A program made the position numbers and the translations under genes. From Armatimonadota bacterium (lineage in GTDB: Bacteria > Sysuimicrobiota > Sysuimicrobiia > Sysuimicrobiales > Humicultoraceae): 64,000 bases of DNA. The notes under the pieces are model-generated. The model had not been told where the DNA came from. It made no database searches and worked only from the letters and a program-made list of their open reading frames with translations. Within the stretch, counting starts at the first letter, position 1; each line of letters begins with the position of its first letter. This document shows, piece after piece, positions 41,951 through 50,224 of this stretch. The stretch covers positions 1 through 64,000 of the forward strand of contig JAVHMA010000016.1 of NCBI GenBank assembly GCA_031081715.1. Direction: 5' to 3'.

Positions 41951-43321
41951 TTACTCGACGGCGCCACCCACCGCGCGCTCGAGCTGCGCCCGCGCGACGT
42001 TCAGGTGGAAGAGGGCCTGGATGCGGTTGGCCTGCGCCTGGGAGAGCGCGGCCTGTGCCTGCACGACCTCGAGGTTGGTGGATACCCCGGCGGCGAACCG
42101 CACGTTGGCGATCCGCAATCCCTCCTGCGCGAGTTCCACGGTCTTGTCGGCGCCGGCGAGCTCCTCGGCCGCGGCCTGGTGATTGAGCACGGCGCGCCGC
42201 ACGTCGGCCTCGATCGCCTGCCGGAGCTGTGCCTCCGCGGCCCGAAGCTGCTCGACGCGGGCCTCCGCCTCGCGGATGCGCTCGGCCGTCAGGTGCCCGT
42301 CGAAGAGCACGAGCGTCGCCGACAGCGTCGCGCTCCACGAGAACGCCGCCGGGCCGCCGCCGGTCAGGCTCGCGCCGCTCGTGTTGCCGTAGGCCGGCGC
42401 CGCCTGGAACGCCACCACCGGCCGGAGACCGGCGCGGGCCACGTCCACCGCGGCCGCCGCCGCGGCGATCCGCGCCTGCTGCTCGCCCAGTTCGGGGCGC
42501 GCCTCGAGCGCGCGCCGGACGAGCGCCGCGAGCTCGGTCCGCAGGGGCACGATTGTCATCACCTCGCGCGGCGCCCACTGCGCGTCCAGCGGCTGCGCCA
42601 TCAGACCGTTGAGCCCCTGTAGCGCGAGCGCGACGGCGTTGCGTGACCGGATCTGGCCCACACGCGCGTTGGCCAGGTTGACCTCGGCCTGGATCTCGTC
42701 GAAGCGCGGTGAGGCGCCGGCGGCCACCCGGGCCCGCGCGACGCGCAGGTTCTCTTCCGCCTCGGCGGCCGTGCGGCCGGCGACCTCGAGCCCGGCCTGG
42801 GCCAGCAGCACTTGATAGTAGGCCTGCTTGACGTCCAGCACGAGCTGCTGCTTCGTGCGCTCCAGCGCGGCCTCAGCCCCGAGGAGGTTCGCCCGCGCCA
42901 GCGCGATCTGCGCCTCGTTGCGGCCGCCGGAATAGAGCGGGAGCTGATAGGTCAGGCCCACCGAGTAGAGGTTCGGGCTGGCGGGGGGGATGGTAATGGT
43001 GATCGGCGTGACGACACCCGGAATCGTGCCCGGCGGGATAACGATGGTCGTCGGAGGCCGGTCGTTGACGCGGGTGTAGGCGGCGTTCAGCGTGAGCAGC
43101 CCGCTGCGGAAGGCCTCGGCCTGGTTGACCGCCGCCCGCGCGGCCGCGACCTCGAACGCCGCCACGCGCAGCCCGTGGTTGTGCTGCGCGGCCAGCGTCA
43201 GCGCCTCGGTCAGGGTGATCGGCCTGGGCGCCTGCGCCCCCGCCGGCGCCGCCGGGAGCGCAATCGCGCTCACCGCGGCAGCCGCCAGCCAGGCCGCCAG
43301 GACTCGCACCGTCCTCTTCAT
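41951..43321 (-). CDS. TolC-like outer-membrane efflux protein
   Basis: A 456-residue OEP-family protein. The signal peptide is VRVLAAWLAAAAVSAIALPAAPAGAQA. Two internally similar halves follow the TolC pattern: ITLTEALTLAAQHNHGLRVA, then VKQAYYQVLLAQAGLEVAGRTAAEAEENLRVARARVAAGASPRFDEIQAE; later ELAALVRRALEARPELGEQQARI and NVRFAAGVSTNLEVVQAQAALSQAQANRIQALFHLNVARAQLERAVG. It forms trimeric channel-tunnels for efflux or type I secretion in diderm bacteria. No partner pump is adjacent. ATG 43321 begins the signal peptide. Confidence 0.93.
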   Translation of the reverse strand: MKRTVRVLAAWLAAAAVSAIALPAAPAGAQAPRPITLTEALTLAAQHNHGLRVAAFEVAAARAAVNQAEAFRSGLLTLNAAYTRVNDRPPTTIVIPPGTIPGVVTPITITIPPASPNLYSVGLTYQLPLYSGGRNEAQIALARANLLGAEAALERTKQQLVLDVKQAYYQVLLAQAGLEVAGRTAAEAEENLRVARARVAAGASPRFDEIQAEVNLANARVGQIRSRNAVALALQGLNGLMAQPLDAQWAPREVMTIVPLRTELAALVRRALEARPELGEQQARIAAAAAAVDVARAGLRPVVAFQAAPAYGNTSGASLTGGGPAAFSWSATLSATLVLFDGHLTAERIREAEARVEQLRAAEAQLRQAIEADVRRAVLNHQAAAEELAGADKTVELAQEGLRIANVRFAAGVSTNLEVVQAQAALSQAQANRIQALFHLNVARAQLERAVGGAVE

Positions 43322-43364
43322 CGCGTGCCTCCGTTCGTCTGCGGCCGCGCGGGCCGCGGGCGGC

Positions 43365-43967
43365 TCAGCGCCACCGCGCAAGCGCGGGGTCGTGCGCGAG
43401 CATCCAGGCCTCGTTGAACCGCCACGGCGAGAGCGCCTCGGGCCGGATCACCACACCCTCGGGGGTCCAGCGCACCTCGTCTCGCGCCAGCGGCCGGCCA
43501 TCGGCCCGGTGGTGCCACTTGACGTCCTGGATCAGGAACCACACGAAGTGGACGTACGACGAGGCCACGACCTCGGTGACATCCATGACGCCCGAGTCGA
43601 AGAACCCCACCGGCGCCTCGCCTGCGGCGTCGCGCCGGTCGGTCAACAGCGCGTACGGGTTGCCGCAGCCGTCGCTGGCGACCTCGACGAACGCGTCCGA
43701 CCAGCCGATCGCGCCCCAGTGCGTGCGCGCCTGCCGCGTCGCGAACACGGCGTCGAGCGCCGACTGGATCGGCGGGACGCCCATGAGCGGCTCGTTCACC
43801 ACGAACCCGCCGTTGAACGCCCGCAGCGCCGCGCGCATGGACGGGGGGAGCCCCACACCGAGCTCGGCCTCGGCCTTGGCGATGTCGCGCTCGTCGGCCG
43901 GGGGGTTCAGGCGCACCACCCCCGGCTGGAAGTACGCCAGCTCCTCGAAGATCGCCTTCAGCGTCAC
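43365..43967 (-). CDS. SMI1/KNR4 (SUKH)-family protein
   Basis: A 200-residue cytoplasmic protein. The N-terminal pattern VRLNPPADERDIAKAEAELGVGLPPSMRAALRAFNGG is the SUKH signature, followed by VASDGCGNPYALLTD and VGFFDSG. Some SUKH proteins are toxin immunity proteins, others are housekeeping adaptors. The GTG start at 43967 overlaps the PurR stop (GTGA), so it is coupled to purR rather than to a toxin gene. The RHS locus in this window is 11 kb away and lacks a toxin domain. Confidence 0.8.
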   Translation of the reverse strand: MTLKAIFEELAYFQPGVVRLNPPADERDIAKAEAELGVGLPPSMRAALRAFNGGFVVNEPLMGVPPIQSALDAVFATRQARTHWGAIGWSDAFVEVASDGCGNPYALLTDRRDAAGEAPVGFFDSGVMDVTEVVASSYVHFVWFLIQDVKWHHRADGRPLARDEVRWTPEGVVIRPEALSPWRFNEAWMLAHDPALARWR

Positions 43968-44863
43968 CGCCGGTGGACTGCTCCTCCCAACCCGCCTCCG
44001 CCGCCTGCGTCCACGAGCCAGCGGCTCGGGCTGACGAGCCCCTCACCGGCGGCGCCGCCGCCGTGGTAGGTGACTAGCGCCAGATACCGGTCCAGCATCT
44101 TGTCGGCCGGGTGTTCGGTCTCGACGAGCACGCCCACCCCGACCACCTCGGCCGCAAACTCCCGCATCAGATCATATACCCCCCGGGCGGTCCCGCCACC
44201 CCTGAGCACGTCGTCGATGAAGAGCACCCTCGCGCCGCGCGGCACCGCGCGCAGGGGCAGGGTCATGGACTGCACCATGCGCGAGGACCCGGACACGTAG
44301 TTCACGCTCACCGCCGGCCCCTCCGTGACGCGGCCGCCGCGCCGGGCCGTCACCAGGGGCACGTCGAACGCGCGAGCGGTCATCAGCGCCAGTGGGATGC
44401 CCTTCACCTCCATGGTGAGCACGGCGTCGGGCTGGACGTCCTCGAACAACGTCGCGAACACCTCGCCGATCTCCTCGGCCAGCGACGGGGTGAAGATCAG
44501 GTCGGTGGTGTGGAGGAAGCCGCCGGGCAACACCCGGCCTGGCTCGCGCAGGCGCGCGCAGAGGCGCTCGACCAGCGCGCGGATCTGCGCCGACGTCCGC
44601 ACCGGCCGGTAGCGGACCCCGCCCGCCGCGCCGGGCACGGTCTCGATGCGGCCCAGCCCGAACCGCTCCACGACCGCGCGCAGCAGCCCGAGGTCCTCGC
44701 TGATGGTGGACTTCGCCGCGCCGAGCCGCGCCCCGAAGTCGGCCAGCGCGTGGAGCCGGTTGGGCTCGGCCATCAGGCGCTCGGCCATGACCACCATCCG
44801 GTCTCCACGCCGGAGGCGGCCGGTCCTGCGGCGTCCGGGCGCCTGCCCTGCAGCCGGATTCAT
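43964..44863 (-). CDS. purR: PurR-type purine operon regulator (PRT-fold)
   Basis: A 299-residue regulator of the Bacillus PurR family. The winged-helix N-terminus has RMVVMAERLMAEPNRLHALADFGARLGAAKSTISEDLGLLR. The phosphoribosyltransferase-like domain has GGFLHTTDLIFTP, AVLTMEVKGIPLALMTARAF, VNYVSGSSRMVQSMTLPLRA and the PRPP loop LFIDDVLRGGGTARG. In known members PRPP relieves repression of purine genes. An earlier region (MNPAAGQAPGRRRTG) extends the usual start; ATG 44797 is an alternative. It sits in the conserved order ispE - nucleotidyltransferase - purR. Confidence 0.92.
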   Translation of the reverse strand: MNPAAGQAPGRRRTGRLRRGDRMVVMAERLMAEPNRLHALADFGARLGAAKSTISEDLGLLRAVVERFGLGRIETVPGAAGGVRYRPVRTSAQIRALVERLCARLREPGRVLPGGFLHTTDLIFTPSLAEEIGEVFATLFEDVQPDAVLTMEVKGIPLALMTARAFDVPLVTARRGGRVTEGPAVSVNYVSGSSRMVQSMTLPLRAVPRGARVLFIDDVLRGGGTARGVYDLMREFAAEVVGVGVLVETEHPADKMLDRYLALVTYHGGGAAGEGLVSPSRWLVDAGGGGGLGGAVHRR

Positions 44864-44870
44864 GGTCCGG

Positions 44871-45632
44871 TCAGTCCACGCGCGCCGCCGGCTCGAGCGC
44901 GGCCCGCAGCACGGCCACATTCTCGGGACGCTCCGCGTCGACGTCGAGGGCGAGCTCGGGCCGCTCGATGACGACCGCGCGCGCGCGAAACCCGGTGATC
45001 TCCTCGGCGCGCGCCTCCATCTCGGCGATCGACAGGCGGCCCGCGGCGAACTTCAGCACGGTGCTCCACCCGAACACCTGCGCGAGCAGCCAGGGCTTCT
45101 TCCGGGCCGCCACGATCTGCTCGACGAACGGTCGGACGCGGTCGACCACCTCGGCGCGGAACAGCAGGACGCTCCCCCCGCAGAACGTGCCGTCGGTCAC
45201 GGTGACGTAGGTCTTGCGCGCCCCGGGAACGCGCGCCTCGACGGCGGGGCGCGGCACGATCGGGTAGCAGAAGTCGGCGTCCTCGCCGCAGCGGTCGAGG
45301 AACTCGCGCACCGTCGGCCCGTCGAGCAACGGCAGGTCCGCCGCGACGGTGAGGACCCGCCCGACCGGCCCCAGGCGCGCGACCGCCGCGGTGATGTTGT
45401 CGATCATGCTCTCCCGCTCGGGCAGAACCTCCACGTCGGCGCCGAGCACCGCGGCGAGCGCATCCGGCGGGCCGACCGCCACCACGCGGTCCACGCCGCC
45501 CGCGGCCCGCAGGGCGTCGGTGACCCGCGCCACGAGCGGCCGGCCCCCCATCACCAGGAACGCCTTGTTGGGCAGACCGGGCGCCAGGCCGGGGTCCGGG
45601 GGGCCGCCGGCCAGCACCACCGCCGCGGGCAC
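44871..45632 (-). CDS. Nucleotidyltransferase of the MobA/GlmU-like fold
   Basis: A 253-residue NTP-transferase. The N-terminal signature VVLAGGPPDPGLAPGLPNKAFLVMGGRPLVARVTDAL is a variant of LAGG...K. Next come VVAVGPPDALAAVLGADVEVL, TAAVARLGPVGRVLTVAADLPLLDGPTV (metal Asp) and a C-terminal region with GGSVLLFRAEVVDRV. The gene order is like Bacillota, where GlmU lies close to purR and ispE, but this protein lacks the left-handed helix acetyltransferase part. It may activate a sugar phosphate or molybdopterin. The GTG start overlaps the ispE stop by one base. Confidence 0.85.
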   Translation of the reverse strand: MPAAVVLAGGPPDPGLAPGLPNKAFLVMGGRPLVARVTDALRAAGGVDRVVAVGPPDALAAVLGADVEVLPERESMIDNITAAVARLGPVGRVLTVAADLPLLDGPTVREFLDRCGEDADFCYPIVPRPAVEARVPGARKTYVTVTDGTFCGGSVLLFRAEVVDRVRPFVEQIVAARKKPWLLAQVFGWSTVLKFAAGRLSIAEMEARAEEITGFRARAVVIERPELALDVDAERPENVAVLRAALEPAARVD

Positions 45633-46495
45633 TAGCGCTCCTCCGCGAAAGTCCGGGTCACGAAGACGTCCACGTCCCCGCGGCCGGCGAGCTGGTCGGC
45701 CACGCGGCGGGCCGCGGCCTCATTGGCCATGAGCCCGAAGACCGTGGGGCCGGTCCCGGTCATCACGGCACCGTAGGCCTCGCCCCGCAGCACCTGCGCC
45801 TTCAGCTCGCCGACGATCGGGTGGTGGGCCGCGATAACCTCCTCGAAGACGTTCCCGAGCAAGCGCCCCACGGCCGGCACGTCCCGGCGCGAGACGGCCT
45901 CCACGAGCTGCGCGATGTCCGGCCGCCGCGTGATCGCGGCGGGCTGGATCTGCCGGTAGGCCCACTCGGTCAGGACCTCGATCCGCGGCCGCGCCAGCAC
46001 GACCCAGGTCGTGGGCAACGGCGGCAGGGTCTGGACGCGCTCACCGCGGCCGCGCGCCACCGCCGCCCCACCGGTCAGGAAGAAGGTCACGTCGGCGCCG
46101 AGCCGGGCGGCCAGCGCGTGGAGCTCGCGGCCGTCGAGACGGAGTTTCCACATCTGGGCCAGCCCCATCAGAGTGACCGCGGCGTCGGCGCTGCCGCCGC
46201 CGAGTCCCGCGGCTACCGGCACGCGCTTGCGGATCTCGATCTCCACCGGCCGCGCCACCCCGAGCTGCTCGCGCAGCAGGGCGGCGGCGCGGTAGACCAG
46301 GCTGTCGGCGCCCGTCGGGATGTCGTGGTCCGCGGTGACCCGAATGCCGTCGCCGGTCTCCCGCAGGACGATCTCGTCGTGCAGCGCGACCGTGTGCAGG
46401 ACCGTCTCCACCTCGTGGTACCCGTCGGAGCGGCGCTGCAGGACGTTCAACCCCAGGTTCACCTTCGCGTAGGCGTTCAGGCGAAGCTCCTTCAC
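45632..46495 (-). CDS. ispE: 4-diphosphocytidyl-2-C-methyl-D-erythritol kinase
   Basis: A 287-residue GHMP kinase of the MEP isoprenoid pathway; it phosphorylates CDP-ME at position 2. The opening LNAYAKVNLGLNVLQRRSDGYHEVETVLHTV is diagnostic for IspE. The ATP loop is KRVPVAAGLGGGSADAAVTLM, and the third motif is GAVMTGTGPTVFGLM. DVTFFLTGGAAVARGRGE is also conserved. The start is GTG 46495 with AGGAGG upstream. It leads the operon ispE, nucleotidyltransferase, purR, SUKH. Confidence 0.95.
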   Translation of the reverse strand: MKELRLNAYAKVNLGLNVLQRRSDGYHEVETVLHTVALHDEIVLRETGDGIRVTADHDIPTGADSLVYRAAALLREQLGVARPVEIEIRKRVPVAAGLGGGSADAAVTLMGLAQMWKLRLDGRELHALAARLGADVTFFLTGGAAVARGRGERVQTLPPLPTTWVVLARPRIEVLTEWAYRQIQPAAITRRPDIAQLVEAVSRRDVPAVGRLLGNVFEEVIAAHHPIVGELKAQVLRGEAYGAVMTGTGPTVFGLMANEAAARRVADQLAGRGDVDVFVTRTFAEER

Positions 46496-46525
46496 GGGCG
46501 CGGCCTCCTGCGGGTGACAAGCGGC

Positions 46526-46555
46526 ACGATACAGGTTACGTGCCTGGCGCGGCAA
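46526..46555 (-). promoter_or_regulatory. Probable promoter of the ispE-purR operon
   Basis: Minus strand TTGCCG (46555-46550), 18-base spacer, TATCGT (46531-46526). Transcription would begin near 46519, giving a leader of about 24 bases that includes the AGGAGG of ispE. Confidence 0.45.
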
Positions 46556-46592
46556 GTCCTTTCCTTTCCACCTTCCTTCAACCTCCTTTGCA

Positions 46593-46621
46593 TTGCAGGG
46601 TTTGGGCGTTGTCCGTAAGAT
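46593..46621 (+). promoter_or_regulatory. Sigma70 promoter of the LCP gene (leaderless)
   Basis: TTGCAG (46593-46598), 17-base spacer, TAAGAT (46616-46621). The GTG start at 46628 is exactly seven bases past the -10, at the expected +1. No Shine-Dalgarno fits in the six intervening bases. Confidence 0.7.
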
Positions 46622-46627
46622 GGGTGC

Positions 46628-47944
46628 GTGACCGAGCCGGAGTTGCCGCTCCCCGAGCGCCCGCAGAGTCCACCGCCGGCCGGCCCGCTGCCCGGGCCGC
46701 AGGCCGCGCCGCCCCCTCCCCGGCGCCGGCCCTGGCGCACGGTGTTGTGGGCCGTCCCGGCGCTGCTGGTCGTCGTCATCGGGCTCGCGGTGGGCCTCTA
46801 CATCTACGTGCTGACGCAGGTGACGGTCGGGAGCATTGCGCAGCGCCACCCGGGCCTGTTCGGGTGGCCGTTCCGCGTGGCCGACCGGGTGAACGTCCTG
46901 GTCATCGGCGTGGACGTCACCTACGACAACCGGCGCCGCGTCCTCAACGTCGCCCGGGCGGACACGCTGCTGCTGGTCTCGTTCGACCCCGAGCGTCGGC
47001 GCATCGCCGCGGTCTCCATCCCGCGCGACACGCGCGTCGAGATCCCGGGCGTGGGCACGACCAAGATCAACGCCTCGTTCGCCTACGGCGGCCACAACCT
47101 GACCATCCGCACGGTCGAGCGGCTGATGGCCGTCCGGGTGCACTACTACGTCAAGCTGGGTCCGGACTCGTTCAAGAACGTCATCGACGCCCTGGGCGGG
47201 CTCGAGGTGGACGTCGAGAAGGACATGAAGTACACGGACACCTGGGCCGGGCTCCATATCGACCTCAGGCAGGGCCGGCACCGCCTCAACGGCGAGCAGG
47301 TGGCCGGCTACATCCGGTTCCGGCACGACGCGCTCGGCGACATCGGCCGGGTCGAGCGGCAGCGCAAGGTCTTGCAACTCCTGATCGCAGAGCTCAAGGA
47401 CCCCGCGACCCTGCTTGCCGGCCCGCGGCTGCTCCAGGCATTCGTCCGCAACACCGAAACCAACCTGAGCCCGACGCAGCTGGTGGCGCTGGGCCTGTTC
47501 GCGGCGCGGGCGGGCGGAGGGCTCGAGACGCACACGCTGCCGGGCGGCTTCGCGCCCCAATACTGGGAACCGGACTTCGCGAGGATCCGGCCGCTCGTCG
47601 CGGAGCTGTACTACGGCCTGACGGCCGAGGAGCTGGCCGCGATGCCCGTGGAGGTCGTCAATGCCAGCGGCATGCCCGGCCTGGGGCTGCGCGCCGCGGC
47701 GCGGCTGCGGGAAGTCGGCTTCCGTCAGGTGAGCGTGCGCGCCGCGCCCTCGCCCAACGGACGGACCACCGTCGTGGCGCGGACACCCCGCGCCAACGCG
47801 GCGCACCTGGCCGCCGCGGCCCTCGGGCGCGCCAGCGTCCGCCACCAGCCCGGGGCGCCCGGGGCCGCGCTCACGATCCTTCTCGCCCGGGATGCGGTCG
47901 GCGCCGCGCACGGCGCCGTGCTGCGGCGCGCGTCGCCCGACTGA
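46628..47944 (+). CDS. LytR-CpsA-Psr (LCP) family cell-wall glycopolymer ligase with LytR_C domain
   Basis: A 438-residue membrane protein. The Pro-rich cytoplasmic N-terminus is followed by one TM segment (VLWAVPALLVVVIGLAVGLYIYVL). The LCP domain has NVLVIGVD, RADTLLLVSFDP, VSIPRDTRVEI, KINASFAYGG, VDALGGLEVDV-like IDALGGLEVDV, and YIRFRHDALGDIGRVERQ, including the conserved Asp/Arg residues. The C-terminal ~90 residues (PVEVVNASGMPGLGLRAAARL) are a LytR_C domain. Known members attach teichoic acid, arabinogalactan or capsule to the cell wall. Occurrence with a TolC protein suggests a diderm with glycopolymers. Confidence 0.93.
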   Translation: MTEPELPLPERPQSPPPAGPLPGPQAAPPPPRRRPWRTVLWAVPALLVVVIGLAVGLYIYVLTQVTVGSIAQRHPGLFGWPFRVADRVNVLVIGVDVTYDNRRRVLNVARADTLLLVSFDPERRRIAAVSIPRDTRVEIPGVGTTKINASFAYGGHNLTIRTVERLMAVRVHYYVKLGPDSFKNVIDALGGLEVDVEKDMKYTDTWAGLHIDLRQGRHRLNGEQVAGYIRFRHDALGDIGRVERQRKVLQLLIAELKDPATLLAGPRLLQAFVRNTETNLSPTQLVALGLFAARAGGGLETHTLPGGFAPQYWEPDFARIRPLVAELYYGLTAEELAAMPVEVVNASGMPGLGLRAAARLREVGFRQVSVRAAPSPNGRTTVVARTPRANAAHLAAAALGRASVRHQPGAPGAALTILLARDAVGAAHGAVLRRASPD

Positions 47945-47946
47945 CA

Positions 47947-48052
47947 CACGTCAGCGGCCGCCGGCCACCGAGTTAGGCCGGGTTGCTCCCGAAGGAGTAC
48001 CTCCTCCCACCTCGCGCAGCCACGTACCGCTGACGGTGCGACTGTAGCACCG
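47947..48052. ncRNA. Nested inverted repeats between convergent genes (structured RNA or bidirectional terminator)
   Basis: CACGTCAGCGG (47947-47957) pairs with CCGCTGACGGTG (48027-48038) as a long-range stem with one bulge. Inside, on the minus strand, CTCC-TTCG-GGAG forms a UUCG tetraloop hairpin, flanked by CGAG/CTCG and GGG/CCC pairings. CGGTGC/GCACCG (48034-48052) is a mutually exclusive 6-bp hairpin. The region separates the convergent LCP and aminotransferase genes. The minus-strand apical part (GGGAGCAACC, then CCTAAC) loosely recalls SRP RNA domain IV but lacks its GGAAG loop, so I do not assign it. Confidence 0.35.
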
Positions 48053-48066
48053 GGCGGCGTGGAGCG

Positions 48067-49317
48067 TCAATCCGAAACGGTCGTTCCCCGTCTGTGGATC
48101 GTGTGGATAGCCGGCGCGCTCTCGCGCCGCACGAGGCGAGCGAGCCGCGCGATGCCCTCGGCGATCTGCGCCTCGGTCGGATAGGAGAAGTTCAGCCGCA
48201 TCGTGTTGCGGCCGCCCCCGTCGCAGTGGAACGCCTGCCCGGGCACGTAGGCCACGCCCTCGGCGAGCGCGGGCTGGAGCATCGCCCCCGCGTCGAGGCC
48301 CTCAGGCAGGCGCACCCACAGGAACAAGCCGCCCTCGGGTCGGGTCCAGGTCACCCCGGGCGGCATCTCGCGTTCCAGAGCCTCCAGCATCGCCGTACAC
48401 TTGCGGCGGTACCGCGCGACGACCTCCGGCAGCCGGGTGAGGAGCCCGCCGCGCGCGAGCAGCGCCGCGGCGATGGCCTGCGTCAGCGCCGGGCCGCACA
48501 GGTCCATGGCCTGCTTGGCGGTGACGCAGCGCTCGATGACGGCCGCCGGGCCGGCGAGCCAGCCGATGCGGAGCCCCGGGGCCAGGGTCTTGCTGAACGT
48601 GGACAGGTAAAGCGTGCGGCCGGCACGGTCCAGGGCCGCGATCGGCGGCGGGGCCATCCCGGCGAACCGCATCTCGCGGTAGGGATTGTCCTCGACAATC
48701 AACGTGCCGAACTCGCCGGCGAGGGCCAGCAGCTGCTCGCGCCGCTCCTGCGTCCAGGTGATCCCGGACGGGTTCTGGAAGTCCGGCACGACGTAGATGA
48801 ACTTGGGCCGCCTCCCCGCGCGCGCCAGGCGCCGCAGCGCCTCCGCCAGGTCCGCGGGCGCCATGCCCTCGTCGTCCTGCCGGACGCCCACCATCTCCAC
48901 CTGGTAGGCGCGGAATGCCTGAAGTCCGCCCAGATAGGACGGCAGCTCGCAGACGATGGCGTCGCCCGGCTCGAGCAGGACCCGGCCTACGAGATCGAGC
49001 GCCTGCTGAGAGCCGGTGGTGATCAGGATGTCGTCGGGGGCGACCTGCAGCCCGTCCTTGGCCATCCAGGCGGCGAGCTGCGCGCGCAGCCGCGGATCGC
49101 CCTCGGTCGTCCCGTACTGGAGCGCGCGCGCCGCGTCGGTGCGGAGCACCTCGTCCGCCACCGCGCGGAGCTCGTCCACCGGGAACGTCTCAGGGTCGGG
49201 CAGGCCGCCGGCGAACGAGACGACGTTGCCGCGGCCTGCCAGCTTGAGGAGCTCCCGGATCGTGGACCGCTCCGCGGTCCGGGCCGATCTGGAAAAGAAC
49301 GCCTCGAACTCGATCAT
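48067..49317 (-). CDS. PLP-dependent aminotransferase, class I (2-aminoadipate/LysN-like)
   Basis: A 416-residue aminotransferase. It has VVSFAGGLPDPETFPVDEL, ALQYGTTEGDPRLRAQLAAWM, ILITTGSQQALDLVGRVLLEPGD, YVVPDFQNPSGITWTQERRE, IVEDNPYREMRF and the PLP-lysine motif STFSKTLAPGLRIGW. This matches the 2-aminoadipate/aromatic transaminase group (fold type I, MocR-related) without a DNA-binding domain. ATG 49317 starts the protein. It probably acts in lysine, branched-chain or aromatic amino acid metabolism. Confidence 0.92.
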   Translation of the reverse strand: MIEFEAFFSRSARTAERSTIRELLKLAGRGNVVSFAGGLPDPETFPVDELRAVADEVLRTDAARALQYGTTEGDPRLRAQLAAWMAKDGLQVAPDDILITTGSQQALDLVGRVLLEPGDAIVCELPSYLGGLQAFRAYQVEMVGVRQDDEGMAPADLAEALRRLARAGRRPKFIYVVPDFQNPSGITWTQERREQLLALAGEFGTLIVEDNPYREMRFAGMAPPPIAALDRAGRTLYLSTFSKTLAPGLRIGWLAGPAAVIERCVTAKQAMDLCGPALTQAIAAALLARGGLLTRLPEVVARYRRKCTAMLEALEREMPPGVTWTRPEGGLFLWVRLPEGLDAGAMLQPALAEGVAYVPGQAFHCDGGGRNTMRLNFSYPTEAQIAEGIARLARLVRRESAPAIHTIHRRGTTVSD

Positions 49318-49358
49318 CGCGCCACCCGTCCCTTCCAGGACATCTCCACCACGAGAGT

Positions 49359-50219
49359 TCACGGGTGAGGCGCTGCCTCCCTGTCGCGCAGCGCGGCCGC
49401 CAGACGGGCGAACGCGGCCAGGGAAAGACGCTCCCCGCGCTCCCGCGGGTCTATACCCGCGGCCCGGCAGAGCGCCTCGGCGTCGTCGCCGGTCGCCGCC
49501 CGCGGCCCCAGCTGCCGGAGCGCCGAGCGGAGCATCTTGCGCCGCTGTCCGAAGGCGGCCCGGGCAACCGCCATCAGCGGTCCCACGAGTTCCGGCGGCA
49601 CGGGCGGCACCGCCGGAACGTCCAGCCGCACCACCGCCGAGGTGACCTCGGGCGGCGGGAAGAACGCCGCTCGCGGCACGCGCGCGACCACCGCGGCGGA
49701 GGCGTGGGCGCCGACCGCGACGGTCAGCAACCCGTAGGCGGGCGTGCCGGGCGCGGCTACCAGGCGCCGGGCTACCTCGTCCTGCACCATCACGACGTAG
49801 CGGCGCGCGGTGTGCGCCTCCAGCAGGCGAATCAGCAGCGGCGAGGCGATGGCGTACGGCAGGTTCGCGACCACGGCCGTGGGCCGCGGCCGCAGCGCCG
49901 CCGGCTCGAGGGTCATGGCGTCGGCGTGGACCAGGCGCACGCGTGGGTAGGCCGCGCACGACGCCCGGAGCACCGGGATGAACCGCGCGTCCACCTCCAC
50001 CGCGATGACCGCGGCGCCGGTGCGCGCCAGCTCCACGGTCAGGGTCCCGATGCCAGCGCCGATCTCCAGGACGACGTCCGCAGGCGTGAGGCCGGCCGCG
50101 CGGAGCATGGCCTCCAGCGCGCGGCGGCTGACCAGGAAGTGCTGGCCGCGCGATCGTCGCAGCCGCAGTCCCGCCGCGGCGAGCGCGGCGCGGACGCCGG
50201 CGGGGGACGCCAGGTCCAG
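49359..50219 (-). CDS. rsmA: 16S rRNA (adenine-N6,N6) dimethyltransferase, start codon non-canonical
   Basis: About 286 residues of RsmA/KsgA, which dimethylates two adenines near the 3' end of 16S rRNA. It has GLRLRRSRGQHFLV, SAM motif VVLEIGAGIGTLTVELA, AVEVDARFIPVL, VHADAMTL, catalytic ANLPYAIASPLL, MVQDEVARRL, and FFPPPEVTSAVVRL. The expected start lies just after the 3D-protein stop at 50225, but no ATG, GTG or TTG occurs in frame there. CTG 50219 (or another rare codon) would be needed, or there is a sequence error. The order 3D/G5 gene then rsmA is conserved in Bacillota. Confidence 0.9.
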   Translation of the reverse strand: MDLASPAGVRAALAAAGLRLRRSRGQHFLVSRRALEAMLRAAGLTPADVVLEIGAGIGTLTVELARTGAAVIAVEVDARFIPVLRASCAAYPRVRLVHADAMTLEPAALRPRPTAVVANLPYAIASPLLIRLLEAHTARRYVVMVQDEVARRLVAAPGTPAYGLLTVAVGAHASAAVVARVPRAAFFPPPEVTSAVVRLDVPAVPPVPPELVGPLMAVARAAFGQRRKMLRSALRQLGPRAATGDDAEALCRAAGIDPRERGERLSLAAFARLAAALRDREAAPHP

Positions 50220-50224
50220 CGACG

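Noticed and set aside
43365-43967. SUKH protein as immunity protein for the RHS toxin
   Set aside because: It is 11 kb from the RHS gene, coupled to purR, and the RHS gene has no toxin domain.
47960-48020. SRP (4.5S) RNA gene
   Set aside because: A loose likeness around GGGAGCAACC is not enough; the GGAAG apical loop and length pattern are missing.
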